From Plectosphaerella cucumerina (lineage: Eukaryota > Ascomycota > Sordariomycetes > Glomerellales > Plectosphaerellaceae), in assembly GCA_020746995.1 (NCBI GenBank), contig JAGPXD010000007.1, positions 186,001 through 250,000 on the forward strand: a stretch of 64,000 bases of DNA, written 5' to 3'. The notes below the pieces were generated by a model. The model made no database searches, was not told the origin of the DNA, and saw only the letters and a list, made by a program, of their open reading frames with translations. The translations under genes were made by a program, and so were the position numbers. This document shows, in pieces, positions 19,576-32,019 of this stretch (its first letter is position 1; each line of letters begins with the position of its first letter).

Positions 19576-20425
19576 GGCGGCGTGTCGCAGTGTACCGGCC
19601 GGAATATGAGGATGAATGGGGAGGTAGGTTTCGAGCCCAAGCTCCCCCCTTCTCCTCTGCTTCTCCAGGGGAGAAGTCGTATCAGACGAGCCTTTCCCCA
19701 TCTGGCCAGAGTGCGAGCTGCTCCATTGTTACCCGCCTGCATAGGCCATCATCTCTCACATCAACTGGGATAAGGATAATAGGTAGTCTTACTGTCTCGA
19801 CGCCATGTAGCGCAGCGTGGCCTATTACTGTATGCTATGCTGTGCATGGAGGATGTCATGATGGTGACAGCAGGATGCGGAGCCGGCGCCTACCTCTGGG
19901 AGAGGACAGCTCGGGCAGTGTCACGTTGCCCAGAGAAATCTGGTAGGCAGTGCCTCCTGTTGTCACTGTCAACGTTTCCATAACCTGAGCTGAGGTAGGT
20001 GTCTGGTGGCGTGGCCACTCCCGTCAAAGACACACCGGGTGCTTTGGTAGAAGTATGAAGCTGAGATTTGTTCCCGCCACTGGCAGAAAAAGGGGTATCG
20101 TCATTGCTACCACGTGCGTCCATCCACGCCACACTCCGCACCTCCACCGTCTCCAAGGGGGTTCGAATAATTACAAGGTCCGATACAGCCGGGCACCGAC
20201 AAGCCACCGATGAACCAAAGCAGTCTCACATGGGCATGTCGGATACTCGGGGAAGAAAAACAGAACAGAAGAGGCGCACCCAGGGGCTGCTAGTCAACTG
20301 AAGTGCCGTCGAAGTGCACGCCCACGACGGGGCGCCATCGACCGGGGCCTATGCCCCGAATATCATCCGCGCAAGACGAAACAGGCCACCGCCATGAAGG
20401 TTGCCTGCCCAGGAGAAGCCCACGC
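19576..20425. other. Intergenic, regulator to coiled-coil gene
   Basis: About 850 bp: promoter of the Zn2Cys6 gene and 3' flank of the coiled-coil gene. The short ORFs have no recognisable domain and no repeats were seen. Confidence 0.4.
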
Positions 20426-23400
20426 CTAGCTCTGGGTCTCGGCCTCCACCTGAGTCTTGGTGCCGGGCGCCTGGAAGTTGGTGATCGAGTTCAGCATCTC
20501 CAGGTTCCTCTCCTTCATGTCGCGGTCCATGTTGTCGATCTGGCGCGCGTTGACTCTAGCTCGCTGGAGCTGCGGGAAACGTCAGCATACTTTGTAGGTA
20601 CGGGACGGTCAAGCAAGGATCGGGCGCACCGAAGCTAGTGCCGTCGACGAGTGGTCTTCCTCGGCATCCTCACCTTCCAGGCTGCCGTTGCTCGGCGTCT
20701 TGGGTTCGTCGTCCGAAGCGTCCGCGTACTTACTGGCAGCGAGACCCTTCGGCTTTGAGGCGGCTGCGGCGATAGCCTGAGAGGTTGGAATTAGCGGGCT
20801 AGGAACAATCGTCTCTTAGGTCTGCATTCATACCTTTGCCTCGTCAATCTCGGCGTTCTTGACAACAATCTGAGCCTCAAGCTCGGCGATCACCGCCTGC
20901 TTGTCTGCAATGGTCTTCTTGAGCGCCGCCTGGCTGTCCTCGCTGCTCTTGGCCTTCGCCACCGCCTCGTCGGCAATCTTGGTCAGGCTGTCGACCATCT
21001 CTTCATAGTCAACCTTGGCCGTCTTCTCCTTGGCAAGAGCCTCAAGCTGCGTGGCCTCGAGATCCTTCTGGCTCGTCAGCATGTCCTCCTTGAGGGCCTG
21101 AGCCTCGCGCTGGCTCTCCACGAGCGCCGTCTGGACGACCTTGAGCTCCGTCTCCAGGCTCTGCTTGGTGGCCTTGAGAGAGTCGATCTCGGACGTGTCA
21201 GACTTCTGGTTCTTGACAGCATCGAGAGCGGCCTCGGCCTCGAAACGGCTCATCTTCTCAGCAGCGAGGCGCTGGCCGAGGTCGCCCGTCTCCTCTTCAG
21301 CCTTGGCCTTGTCGGCCTCGGCCTGTGCCTTCTCGGCCTCCACCTTGACCTTTTCAGCTTCAATCTGCGCCTTCTCGGCCTCAATCTTGCTCAGAGCGGA
21401 CTGCGCAGCCTCGAGAGCCGACTCGAGCGCCGAGAGCGCTTCCTTGTTCTTGGCGAGCTCGGCACTGAGGGCAGAACTGTCCTTCTCGTACTTGGCACTG
21501 AGCTGCTCGACAGCCTTGGCGTGGGACGTCTTGAGCTCCTCGATCTGGCTCTGGGCGCCAGCAGCACCCTCGGAACGGAGGGCGTCGAGCTGCTGGCCAT
21601 GCAGGCTGATGAGATTCTCGACCTCGGCAGAGTGGGTGGCGTCCAGTTCCTTCTTGGCGGTTTCGAGGGCTGCCGCACCGGCGCTCTCGGCCTCGCTGAC
21701 CTTGGCCTGAACAGCCGCCAGCTGCTCCTTCAGGGTAGCAATCTCGGAGGCGTGTGCGCTGTCGCCAGACTCCCTGGCAGCAGCCAGCTCAGCCTCGTGT
21801 GCCGCAGTAAGCTTCGTCCTCTCGGTGTCGCTCTCAGCCTGCAGAGACTTCACGACGTCCGCGTGCGATGACTTCAGTGACTCAAGCTCCTTGGCCAGGG
21901 CGCTCGCGCTCTCGCTCTTGAGAATTTCAAGCTGCTGTGCGTGACTATCCTTCAGTGACTGAAGCTCGCTGACCTGAGCGTCCCTGTCGGCATCGGCTCC
22001 GTTCTTGGCCACCTCGAGCTCCTCGGCATGGCTGGCGCGGAGGGCATCGAGGGCCTTCTGGTGTTCCGCCTCCTTCGCCTCCAGTGCGGCGACAGCAGCA
22101 GCGTGCTCCTTCTTGGCAGCTTCCAGAGACTCGGTGTGGCTCTCCTCTGACTGGTTGTGCGATTGCTTCAGTGCCTCGAGAGACTTTTGCAGATCCGTGT
22201 GCTCGACCTCGAGAGCGTGGAACTGACGCTTGAAGTGGGCCTCGCCCTTGAGACTCTCAATCTCCTCTTCGTAGTCAGCCGAGATGCCCTTGAGCTCCTG
22301 CTCGTGCTTGGACACCATGGCGGAGTGCTCAGCCTTGTGCTTGGCCAGGGCCTCATCCTTGGCGTTGGACTCTTCAATCAGGCCAGCGACCTGCTTCTGG
22401 AGAGCCTCGACCTCCTCTTGGGCCTTGGCGGCAGCGGCCTTGGCCTCTTCGATCTGGCTCTCATAGTCGTTGACAGAGGCCTTCAGCGACGAAACCTCGG
22501 AAGTCTTGGTCTCGACGTCCGCCTTCGCCTGCTCGGCCACCTTCTCGGCAGCAACAAGCTTGGCTTCGAGATCGGAGACCTCTGCCTCAAGACTGGCAAG
22601 CTTGCCCTGGTGAGCCTCGGCCTCGGCCTTGAGCTTCGTCTCCGAGGCAGCAGACACCTCCGATTGCGATGCGGTTAGCTCGTCAACCTTCTTCTGGAGC
22701 TCCGCAATAGCGTCAGCGTGGCTGGCCTTGAGGTCGGCAATCGCTTGTTCATTGTCTGCGGCGGATGACTGGCCCCGGGACAGCTCATCGGCGTGCTTCG
22801 ACTCCAGAGCAGCAATAGCGGCCTGGTGCTGCTCGGCCAGGGATCTCTGCAGCTCTTCGATCTTGGAGGCGTTTTCGGCGGTAGCCTTTTCCAGAGCTTG
22901 CTGGTCCTCCTTCAGCTTGCTATCATGTTCGGCCTGTTGCGACTCAATTAACTCTTTGACAGAGGCGAGCTCAGATTCGGCAGCATTTCTGGCGGCGACA
23001 GCCTCTTCGTAGTCGGCCTTTTGCTTCTGCAGCTCCGTCTCGGCTGCCTGAAGCTTCTCGGTAGACTCCTCGAGCTGCTTCTCGAGCTCCTCCTGCTTGG
23101 TCTTGAGAGACGCAATCTCTGTCTCGTATGCTTCCTTGACCTCATCCGAGGCACCCTCGGTGACGGCAGCAGCTGGCGCCTGCTCGCCAAGCTGGGTGAT
23201 CTTCTCCTGGGACTGCTCGACCTGGGTCTTGAGCTCGTTGACTTCAGCCTCCTTCTCCGCAAGCTTAGCCTTAAGGTCCTCGATCTCCTTCGCGGTTGCC
23301 TCGCCGGAGCTGCCCGGGCGCAGAGATGTCCGCGCCCTGGGGGCGGCAGCAGCGGAAGGCGCGACGCCAGCTGTCGACAGCCTCTTCCTGGCGGGGTCGG

Positions 23401-24016
23401 CAGATGGCGCGGCAGTAGTCGAAGGCCTCGAGCGCGTCGTGGCAGTAGTGGAGGCAGCAGTTGGTCTCGTGGCGGTGGAGGTGGGACGAGCGGACGCAGT
23501 GCTGCTCGAGCTGGTCGCCGGGCGCCTGGCGGTCGACGTGGATCCTGCCAGGGTCGAGGTAGGGCGAGCCTTGCTCGGGGAGCTCGTGGTGGACGGCGCA
23601 ATCGTCGAGGTGCGGCGCGAGGCGGTCGTGGAGGCTACAGACCTCTTGGATTCGTCCTCGGAGGCAGACACACTGGGGCGGGATCGGTGGACCGATGATG
23701 TGGTCGTCGAGCCAGCCGTGCCTGCAGGCCTCTTGATAGTCGTGGATCCGGGAGGGCGCGTGGGAGGCTTGCTGAGGCCACTCGAGAGGCGAGAGCTGGT
23801 GGTGGAAGCGGTGCCGGTAGCAGGCTTGGTGCCGGAGGCGACAGTGCGGCGGACACCCGTTGTGCCGACGGTCCTCTTGACGGGAGCCTTCTCGGCAGCC
23901 GCCGGGGCGTCGACATCGCTCTCTGTAGCGGGCGGCGCCGGCGAAGAGGAGGTCTCCTTGACCGGGGCAGCAGCCTCGTCGTGCTGGACGACCTCGAAGC
24001 TTTCCACGTCGGACAT
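20426..24016 (-). CDS. Long coiled-coil protein
   Basis: Exons on the minus strand are 24016-20834, 20776-20630 and 20569-20426 (introns 57 and 60 bp), giving 1157 residues. The start MSDVESFEVVQHDE is chosen because the in-frame sequence upstream looks like UTR. Residues 1 to about 230 are low-complexity, basic and rich in Ser, Thr, Pro and Arg, as in microtubule- or chromatin-binding tails. Most of the rest is Ala/Glu/Lys-rich heptad sequence with recurring SHA and LEAK-type units (for example KEAEHQKALDALRASHAEEL). The last exons give an acidic linker (ADASDDEPKTPSNGS) and a short conserved-looking end (RARVNARQIDNMDRDMKERN). It is probably a structural or tethering rod. I do not recognise an orthologue with known function. 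Confidence 0.85.
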
Positions 24017-25465
24017 GTTTGATATTTCTCGGTGGGCTAGTCGATTGTGATTGATATTCGGGGAGGGAGAAAAGAGCTGTGGAAGAGAGGGGCAGAGGTC
24101 AGCAATGCAGTTTCTAGCAAGGTACGGTACCGCTGTTGAGGGCTCAAAGCCGCATGGCCATATAACCGGACGGGTAAGCCGTGTGTGACAGGGAGATGCC
24201 GGCATGCAACACGTTTCCAGACGGCTGCCCAAGAAGCTGCCTCGTGCGTGTCTGAGGCCGCAACGAGGCCCGTCCAGAGCCGCGTGGCTGCAATTGGGCG
24301 CCGGGAAGCAGCATGAAGGAGAAGGGCGGCAGCACTGACCTGGATCTGCTTCGTGGCCTTCCTTTGCGACTGGGGGTGGGCGGGAAGCAATGAAAGGAGG
24401 AAAAAAGATGACCAGCAAGAAATGGACCCAAGAGACCACCCGCAGCAGGGATGCTTCGGGGACTGCTAGATGCTACTGCTGGAGTGATATGCTCGACAAC
24501 GGAAAAGGATGCGATCGTCCCGGTCGGATGAGGTCGAGAGGGCCAGTTGTCGGTTAAGATGAAGGGGGAAAAAGTTGCTTCACGGACCACTTCCACTTGG
24601 ATCCAGGGGTTCAGGACGTGGACTCTCCAGGTCCCGTCAGGTCAACGGTCCCAGGGAAGGGCCCGGCCTGGATGCTTCCTGCCTCCACCTGATCCCCCAA
24701 TGTGACGTGGTGGGCCAGGGGTCATTGGCCTAGCGCAAAGGGGTGAGAGACATGCGCGCCCTGTAATTGGCTCCCAGGGCGGTGATCTAGGACATCTGCC
24801 ACCCAACCGTGATGGGACAGCTTTCTCCTCGCGGACGCACACTCCACGTCACATTCCTCTGTCCGCCAAATCATCTCTGTGGTCGTCTGGCTTGCTGAGA
24901 AAGTCCATGCATGATCATCGACGTAAACCGTGGACGCATATTCCTCTTTCGTCCTTTTCGTTTGCAGAGGTGCAACCTCCAGCGTCAACGTATCCTCATC
25001 TCTTATCAATTCGATAGCCCCCAAATAAATTAGGGGTCCGAGGGGTACTGGGTCCAAGCCAAATATTGAATCAATGTCAACAAGCCCAGCGCGTCTGGAT
25101 CGCGTCTGTCACTTGACTTTGGCAGTGTTGGGCTTACCTAAGTCAACCTCACCGCTTCACAACTTCGGCATTACGTTCTTCTCAGCAAGAGATCAACATG
25201 GCAGAACATCTCATTGCGAACAGTGACTGAAGCTGTTTCGTATTCACCGCTCAAGTGCTATTACTCGTTCACTGCGTTACTGTTAAGAAAAATGTGTACA
25301 CCACCCTTGGCCTCGACGTCCCGCTTCGTTTTCTGACGCCCGGGTGTCACCTCTCTGACTCTCATCCTGGCTGATGCTGTGCTGAGGATGAGCGTCCCAG
25401 CGCCTTCAGAAGGCAGCAGCCATCTTCTGGCACTTCATGCTTGACCCCGTCATCGGATACTCCAA
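24017..25465. other. Intergenic, coiled-coil promoter and NPC1 3' flank
   Basis: About 1.4 kb. The part next to the coiled-coil start should be its promoter and 5' UTR; the frame stays open upstream to 24439, but the translation is not protein-like. Sequence beyond about 24950 is AT-richer and gene-free. No repeat or RNA gene found. Confidence 0.45.
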
Positions 25466-28400
25466 TTAGTACTCGTCTTCCGACTCGGTATCATCGTCGG
25501 GCACGAGGGCCCTATACCTCCTGCTCGCCAGATCTTCCTCGAGTCCCCCCTCGCTCTCAGGGTCGACGTACCCTTCCCCTCCCGCGATGCTGAGCGCCAC
25601 GGGGAGGAAGATGAGCGCGTGCGTCGCGGCAAACACGACGAGCGCAAGCCAGACGCGGAAGTAGTAGATCTCGAAGATCTTGGACCGCGTAAAGGCAAGG
25701 ACGCAGACGCCGAGTAGCTTTGTAACGGTGATGCCAGAGAAGACGGAAGCCCCGACATTGGCCAGGGCCGTCCAGGCGCGGGCATCGCGTCCACGGAAAC
25801 GGCTCTTGATCGTCTCCATGACCGTCCGCGACGGGAACATGAACGCCCTCGCAATGTGCGCACAGAACTCGACCGAAATGCCGACGCAGATGATCAGGTT
25901 CACCAGGGAAACGGCATTGAGCGATACGCCAAACACCGCCATGGCGCCGATAATGTCCACCACGGTCATGCAGACTGTGACGGTCACAACAGCTGCGGTG
26001 AGAATTGACCCGAGCAAAATGGCGGAGATGACGAAAATGATGGCCACACAGGAGCCAAGCAGAGTTGCCGACAGCGACACAATGGTTGCGTACTGGTCGA
26101 AGAAGATGTAGAAGAGGCTGTAGGGGAACACCTCCACTCCCGTTTCGCGGCCAATTTCGTCGGCAATGCGGCGCGCTGCGCTCATGGCGTTGATGAAGTC
26201 CTTTTGGCTCCTCAGCGGCGTGTGCATCGCCCGGAAGTGGCTGGCCGGAATGGTCTTCCGCTCGGCGTCTACGACCACAGCGTCACCGTAGGCAGCCCGG
26301 CCACCCAACGGGCAATCGTCTGTGGTTGGTGCGGCCAAGAACTTCTCGAGGTAGTGAACAAACTCGCCGTCCTCGGGCATGCCCGAAAGGGTGATGTCCC
26401 ATGGTGGGCTCCGGTCTGCGAAGCATGCCTTGCCATTCTCGACACAGCACTGATCTCCGAGATCGGGGTTCAGCCAGGTGAAGAAGTCATCGATCCAGCT
26501 AGCGGCAGGCGTGGCAATGTAAGAGACGTCGGGCCGCTTGCGCTCGCCCTCCAGGATGTTGGCAAGTGACATGGACTCGCAGGTGGTGAACCTTGCACAG
26601 ATCTCACGCTGGTGCTTTCTCTGAGTAACGTTGAGCTCGCGCGTGACGAAGAAAATAGGTGGACCCGTGTCGAGGTACGCGTAGAGGTCGTTGAAGTAAG
26701 GGATGAGGTACGAGTCGTCCGGCAGCGCAACCCGCTGGTCCAGGCCAATCTCAACTTCGGGGATCAGGGCAATCCCCACAGCGAAGAGTCCGAAGAAGAC
26801 CGCCACGATGACAGCCTTGGCCTTCTTTCCGAGAATAGCCGGAGCATAGTACTTGCGGATGAACTGCTGAAGCCAGCTCTCCTCCTGGTTGTCGTAGTAG
26901 CGGGCGTTGGCATTTCCGTTGACGCCTGTCAGGTGCACCCGAGCGGCCTTGACCTGCACGCATGGGAAACAGTCGGCGCGGTGGTCTTCGACGCGGCCTT
27001 GGTTGAGCGCCAGGATGGACACGAACATGGTGATCTGCAGAATGGCGTTGATGAGAACGGCGCCAGCGGCATAGGCCGCAAAGTTGCGGACGGCCGGCAT
27101 GCCCACGAAGACACCGAGCGCGAAGGACACGGTTTCGGTGAGGGCCGAAAGCAGGATTGACGGACCCATGCGACCCAGAGCCTTTGCAATCCTCTCTTCG
27201 ATCATGTTGTCAGGATGGCTGATGTTGACGCGCTCGAACTCGTGAACGATGAGGAAAATGTTGTCAACACCAACGGCGAGAACAATGAAGGGAATGACCT
27301 CGGCGATGATAAGGGTTGCCTTGAGGCCAAACCAGGAGAAGAGACCGATGGAGGCGCTGATGGACATGAGAACAATGACGATGCCCGCGACGCCCAGACT
27401 GAATTTGGACTGAACCAGCGCAGTGGCGGGGTTGCGCACCAGGTCGCGGACTGACAGCGTTGTCGAGCCAAGAGCGAGGGATGCGTAGATGAACATGATC
27501 ACGTAGCTGATGACGACAATCTTGGCGTCCGTGTTGGTCGACTTGTTGAGCTCCTTTTCCAGGCTGATCTCCGTCGAGAAGGAAAGACGAAGTCCGCGCT
27601 CCTTGGCCTCATCCTGAACCTCGAAGAGACGGTCACGAAGTGCGGCCTCCCAGTCCATGGCGTGTTCGACGGCGGCGCTGCCCTCGGCAGCATTCCTGAC
27701 GACCCAGGTTACGGTGATGGCCTTTGCGTTGACTGGGTCGTCACCGTAGTCGCCCAAGATCATGTTGGGTTCGATGGGCTGGCCAAACTCGGGGCGGCAC
27801 TCGACAGGCGACTTGGCACAGGCCCGCAGCTCGTTCTCCCAGGTCGTCCTCCCGACAAGAGACGGTTCGTTTCCAAAGTAGGCCGAGATTGACTGCACCA
27901 CACAAGCGGTGCCCGTTGGCTTGAAGCAGAGATCGTCGAACTTGTTGCCGAACTTGGACCCCTTGAGTTCAAGGACGCTTTTTTCCACGCCCATCCACCA
28001 GATCAGGGTGTCGTAGCTCAAAACAGGGGCAGGGCCTGCGGGGGTCGTATCATTGACGAGGAAGATCTTCTCCGGACGGTAGAAGGGGCCGAAGTTTTCA
28101 TCGAAAAAGGCCTTCTCCACCGCGGCTGGGGACGTTGGGCTAACCCAGAGTCGCGCAGGATCGCGTTCGAGGTCGAATCTGACCCATCCAGCACTGAGAA
28201 TCACGACGACAAGCAAGCTCGTGCCAATCGTCAAGGCAGGGAACCGCGCAGCAAAGTGGCCGAGCTTGCTGAACGCAGAGTCGCACCACGTGTTGACTCG
28301 GTAGTGGCGCTGGGGCCTGTCCATCATTGCGCCGTTTTGCACAAGGTCGCCCTCGTCTTCGTCGTCGCTGGGGGAAGCATCTTGAAGGAGTCTGAGCCTC

Positions 28401-29344
28401 TCGCTACGCCTCTGGGCATGACGGCGCCAGGCCACATGTCCCACAATGGCAGCGATGAAACCGAAGAGGAGGAGTGTGTAGGTAAGAATGGAAGCGAAGG
28501 AGAGGCATGGCAGGAGCCCGACATGACATGATCCGGGCTGCACGACATCGGGCAACTCGGCGCATACCGCGGGGCAGTCGACGCAGGCGCATCGGTAGTT
28601 GGGGTCCTCGTCATTGCATTTCTTTGGCGTCATTTCGCGCGGCGACATGTGCGGTTCGTCGTACTCCGTAGGGAAGTTCATCTGGAACGGAGATCCGACG
28701 AGCTTTTCGTCGCCGAGGAATTTGAGGAGCTGGGTGTAGTTCTTTGCGCCTCCTCCGATGAAGTCGATTGCCTTTGAGTTGGACGAGCCAAACTTGACCT
28801 CCTTGCAGCTTTCATAGAAGCCGGAACCGTACTCTTCCGAGATCAGCTGGTCCAGCTCGGTGACCATGTTCTTGCCATTCTTTTCTTGGGTTTTGGTAAC
28901 GTTGACGAACAGGGACTGGTCGGGGGAGCACGTGAAGGTGCAGAAAAGGTTGAAGAAGTTTTCCTTGCATGCTGGGCAAGAAGAGATGATCTGCTTCGGG
29001 GTTCCGAGGTTTTTCGACAGGGCTTCGACCTGGTGTCGCAACATTAGCTCGACTCGTTTGCAAGAACCGCGGCAGGATCAAGGACTTACCTGGGTGGCAT
29101 CGCAACAGACTGGGCCAGTTGACCACTTCTCGCCGCAAACTTCTATAAGCTGCTTCCGAAGGTCATCGTCGGGCTCCTCGGCAAGGCCGTTGTCGACGCA
29201 AGGAAGCTCCTTGCCGAAGAAGCTCTTTTTGCCGCAATGCCCGCGAATGGCACATCGCCCGGCTTCGTGTTTCGGCGTAAGCTCAGCTGTTGCCACGGCG
29301 AGGGCGATACTCGCAGCTCCTATGAGCTTCAGCAGAGGGGCCAT
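25466..29344 (-). CDS. NPC1/Ncr1 intracellular sterol transporter
   Basis: Exons 29344-29090 and 29029-25466 (one 60-bp intron) encode 1272 residues. A signal peptide precedes the cysteine-rich N-terminal sterol-binding domain (GRCAIRGHCGKKSFFGKELP, then CCDATQVEALSKN across the splice, CPACKENFFNLFCTFTCSP). Next come a lumenal domain, a sterol-sensing domain (FGLKATLIIAEVIPFIVLAV, then GVDNIFLIVHEFER), a second Cys-rich lumenal loop and an RND-type C-terminal membrane bundle (LVNLIICVGISVEFCAHIAR). The protein exports sterols from the vacuole/late endosome membrane to the cell. Length and domain order match yeast Ncr1 and human NPC1. The last residues, ESEDEY, are acidic, where animal NPC1 has a dileucine signal. 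Confidence 0.96.
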
Positions 29345-29885
29345 GGTGTTGCCGCTCTACAATGTGATGTTGACGATGTTGATGAACTCGGGTTGTTGGG
29401 ATGGCCCCGAGCTCCGGAGGTGAGGCAGGTACCTAGCTACCTCCCTAGGCTGTCATCGGCCCGCGTGATGTCACTCGTTTCGAGAAGTGGGTGGCGGGGG
29501 ATTAGATACGCAGCTTCAATCTAAATGCACGGCTCTGTACCGTAGCGTTTGGTTGTGGGAGAGAGTCAAGCACAGCACATCACAAAGCAAGTTAGTAAAC
29601 AAGCCGGCTTCATAGACACAGACAGTAAGCCTTCCAACAGAGGAAACCTGATCTCTTTCGTCAAGACATGGGTAATATGAGAAGGCTCTTAGGTGTATGC
29701 TGATCTGCAACTTTGCCTCCGGATGCAAGGTTCGCCCCGCAAAGCTTTGAAAGCGCATGTCTGCAACTCATTCTGACGCTAGTACCAAAAGGGCACCCCA
29801 TCCAAGCTCCTGCATGCACTCGTCATGGAGAAATGCACGTGACCTGGAGCCAGCCATAGTAAATCCCCTGCCGTCCCAGGCGGTG
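29345..29885. other. Intergenic, NPC1 to aminotransferase
   Basis: About 540 bp: the NPC1 promoter and the 3' end of the aminotransferase gene. No further element recognised. Confidence 0.4.
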
Positions 29886-31220
29886 TCATTCTGACACCAT
29901 GGCAGCAAACTCGTCCACCGCCGCAAGCAGCCGGTCCACATGCTCATCCTGATGCGTTATGTTCAATGAGATGAACCCTCGGCTGCTGACATAGATACCC
30001 CGCTGGAGAAGGAAATGGTACAACAGGTGCCTGAGGCTTGTCCCGTCCTGCCCACCAAAGGTGACGCTTGTCACGTTGCTGATGCCAGAGATGCTGACCA
30101 AGCCCGGAAGCCTCTGGCCTAGTGTGCCCCTGAGCCCCTGACGCAGGCGCTCGCCGAGCACAGCCGTCCTTTCCAGCGCTTCTCTGGACAACAGATCTGC
30201 GCCCACACACCCTGCCGTCATGGAGAACATGTTGTTGTTCCATGTGCCAGAGTGGTGTAGTGCGGCATCACCTGCAATCAGGGGGTCGAATTGATCCATG
30301 ATGTCTTTCCGGCCACCGAAGGCGCCGAAGGAGAAGCCGCCGCCAAAGTGCTTGCCGATTGTTGTCATGTCGGGGATGACAGCCATGTGCTCCTGGAGGC
30401 CGCCGAAGAAGAGACGTGACGTGATGATCTCGTCAAATATGAGGATTGCGCCGATTCGCGATGCTTCTGAGCGCAAGAAGTCGAGGAAGTCCTTGCGCCC
30501 CGGAAGCATACCACCCACGCCCTGCATGGGTTCCACGAGGATGACGCCGAGATCCGAGGTGATCTGGGGCCGGGTGGCCTCAATGTCGTTGAAGACACCC
30601 CTGATCCATTGATGAGGCAGGTTGAGCGGGTTTGGGGCTCCAAACATGAGAGTGCCCCCATGATAGGCATTTTTGAAGACCATGACCTAGACCGGCTGTC
30701 AGTTTGGGAGGTCAACATGAGGTACGTTTCCTACCTTGTCCCGCTTCACAAAGTTCAAGGCCGTGGCAATGGCCATGGTGTTGGCCTCGGTGCCAGAGTT
30801 GCAGAATCGAATCGATTCCATGCTTGGAAATCTGGCGACCAATGTTTCGGCCAACTCGACTTCTCGCTCGTTTGGTCCGCCAAGGTTGAAGCCTGTCTTT
30901 GCCGCCCTCTCGATAGCCTCGAGAATGGCTGGATGCGATTTGCCATACATGCCAGCGTTGTACTCAGACACCAGGTCGAGATACTCTCGCCCATCAACTG
31001 AGGTTACAAACGATCCATGACCCCCCGCAAATGTTATGGGAAAGGGGCTGAAGCTGAGCACTGCCCTTGTGGTGCCCCCGGGAATGACCTTGCGCGCTCG
31101 GGTATGATAAGCGGCAGACTTGGGATTGTTCTTGGTGTATTCTGCAACATGAGTGGCTAGAAGAACTTCTAGGTGATCTGAGTTGATCACCTTGCTGGAC
31201 ATTTCCTGAGGGCTGGTCAT
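29886..31220 (-). CDS. Class III aminotransferase, GSA-aminomutase-like
   Basis: Exons 31220-30735 and 30686-29886 (one 48-bp intron) encode 428 residues. It has the fold-type I pattern of glutamate-1-semialdehyde aminomutase relatives: KVIPGGTTRAVLSFSPFP, the SGTEANTMAIATALNFV helix, NAYHGG, the PLP-binding Asp in IFDEIITSR, and the Schiff-base Lys at about residue 274 in TTIGKHFGGGFSFG. Ascomycetes make haem precursors with ALA synthase, so a role in tetrapyrrole synthesis is unlikely. A transaminase or aminomutase acting on another amino compound is more plausible. The start at 31220 has no upstream in-frame alternative that adds conserved sequence. Confidence 0.88.
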
Positions 31221-32019
31221 GGTGTTGAGTTTCTGGCATCAGGTCCTGTCTTACCACAGAAGACAACGGGGCTTCATATTGATACAGAACGCCACCACTC
31301 TATAAAATCACAAGGTAAATCTCACATGTTATATACCGCGATACCAATAGTGGAGGAAGGCTCCCAGCCTGCCTCGGATCAGTCCATCTGGTCTCCCACC
31401 CTCGGGCCGGGAGAGCACAGCATCCGATCGGCCTTACCCGCCACAGCCCGTCTCAGCTGGTCCGGTCCGTACCTGTGGCAGAATGGGGCGCTGGGACCGT
31501 GGCTGAAATTATGGGCTCGGTGGCGCATGTGGCACGGGCCCATCCCACGGTGCCCCGCGCGATTCTTCATCCAGTTGACGATTCAGTGCGGAGTCACCAC
31601 CCATCATCGGTCTCTTTCTACCATCGCCCCGCAGCTGCCCTAGCCTGAGTCCCAACGCGATCACGCCTCCAGTATCACCACGATTTTACTACCGTACTCC
31701 CTTTCTCACCTCACCCTACTCGCGGTTATTCTACGGCGTGTCGTGACGTGTCGCCGCGATCGGAGCCAGTCTTCACTACCTAATTACCTACCTACCTACC
31801 GCGGAGTTTTCACCAGAGAACACACGAGTCGCAAACAGATCGCGTCGAGTCCTTCATCGACAAGACAGTTCGGTTGCGACTTCTGTCTTCTCACCCATTC
31901 TACCCCATCACCACCCATTATGAAGGCTGCGCAGTTCACCTTTGTATCCTTTCCCCCTCGATACCGCCCCCTTCTGCCTAAGCCACCCTCCCGTTGAAGG
32001 GCGGAAGCCAACTCATTCC
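31221..32019. promoter_or_regulatory. Divergent aminotransferase/Cue2-like promoter
   Basis: About 800 bp between divergent genes. It holds a short TACC tandem tract (about 31785-31800) and pyrimidine-rich sequence upstream of the Cue2-like ATG. The 105-codon ORF at 31326-31643 has no supporting feature. Confidence 0.4.

Noticed and set aside
21141..24050. Several long plus-strand ORFs opposite the coiled-coil gene
   Set aside because: They come from the biased Ala/Glu/Lys codon composition of the minus-strand gene; their translations are Leu/Ser-rich without domains.
24017..24439. Upstream in-frame extension of the coiled-coil protein
   Set aside because: The translation is UTR-like (Pro/Cys-rich, no periodicity), and MSDVESFEVV is a better start.
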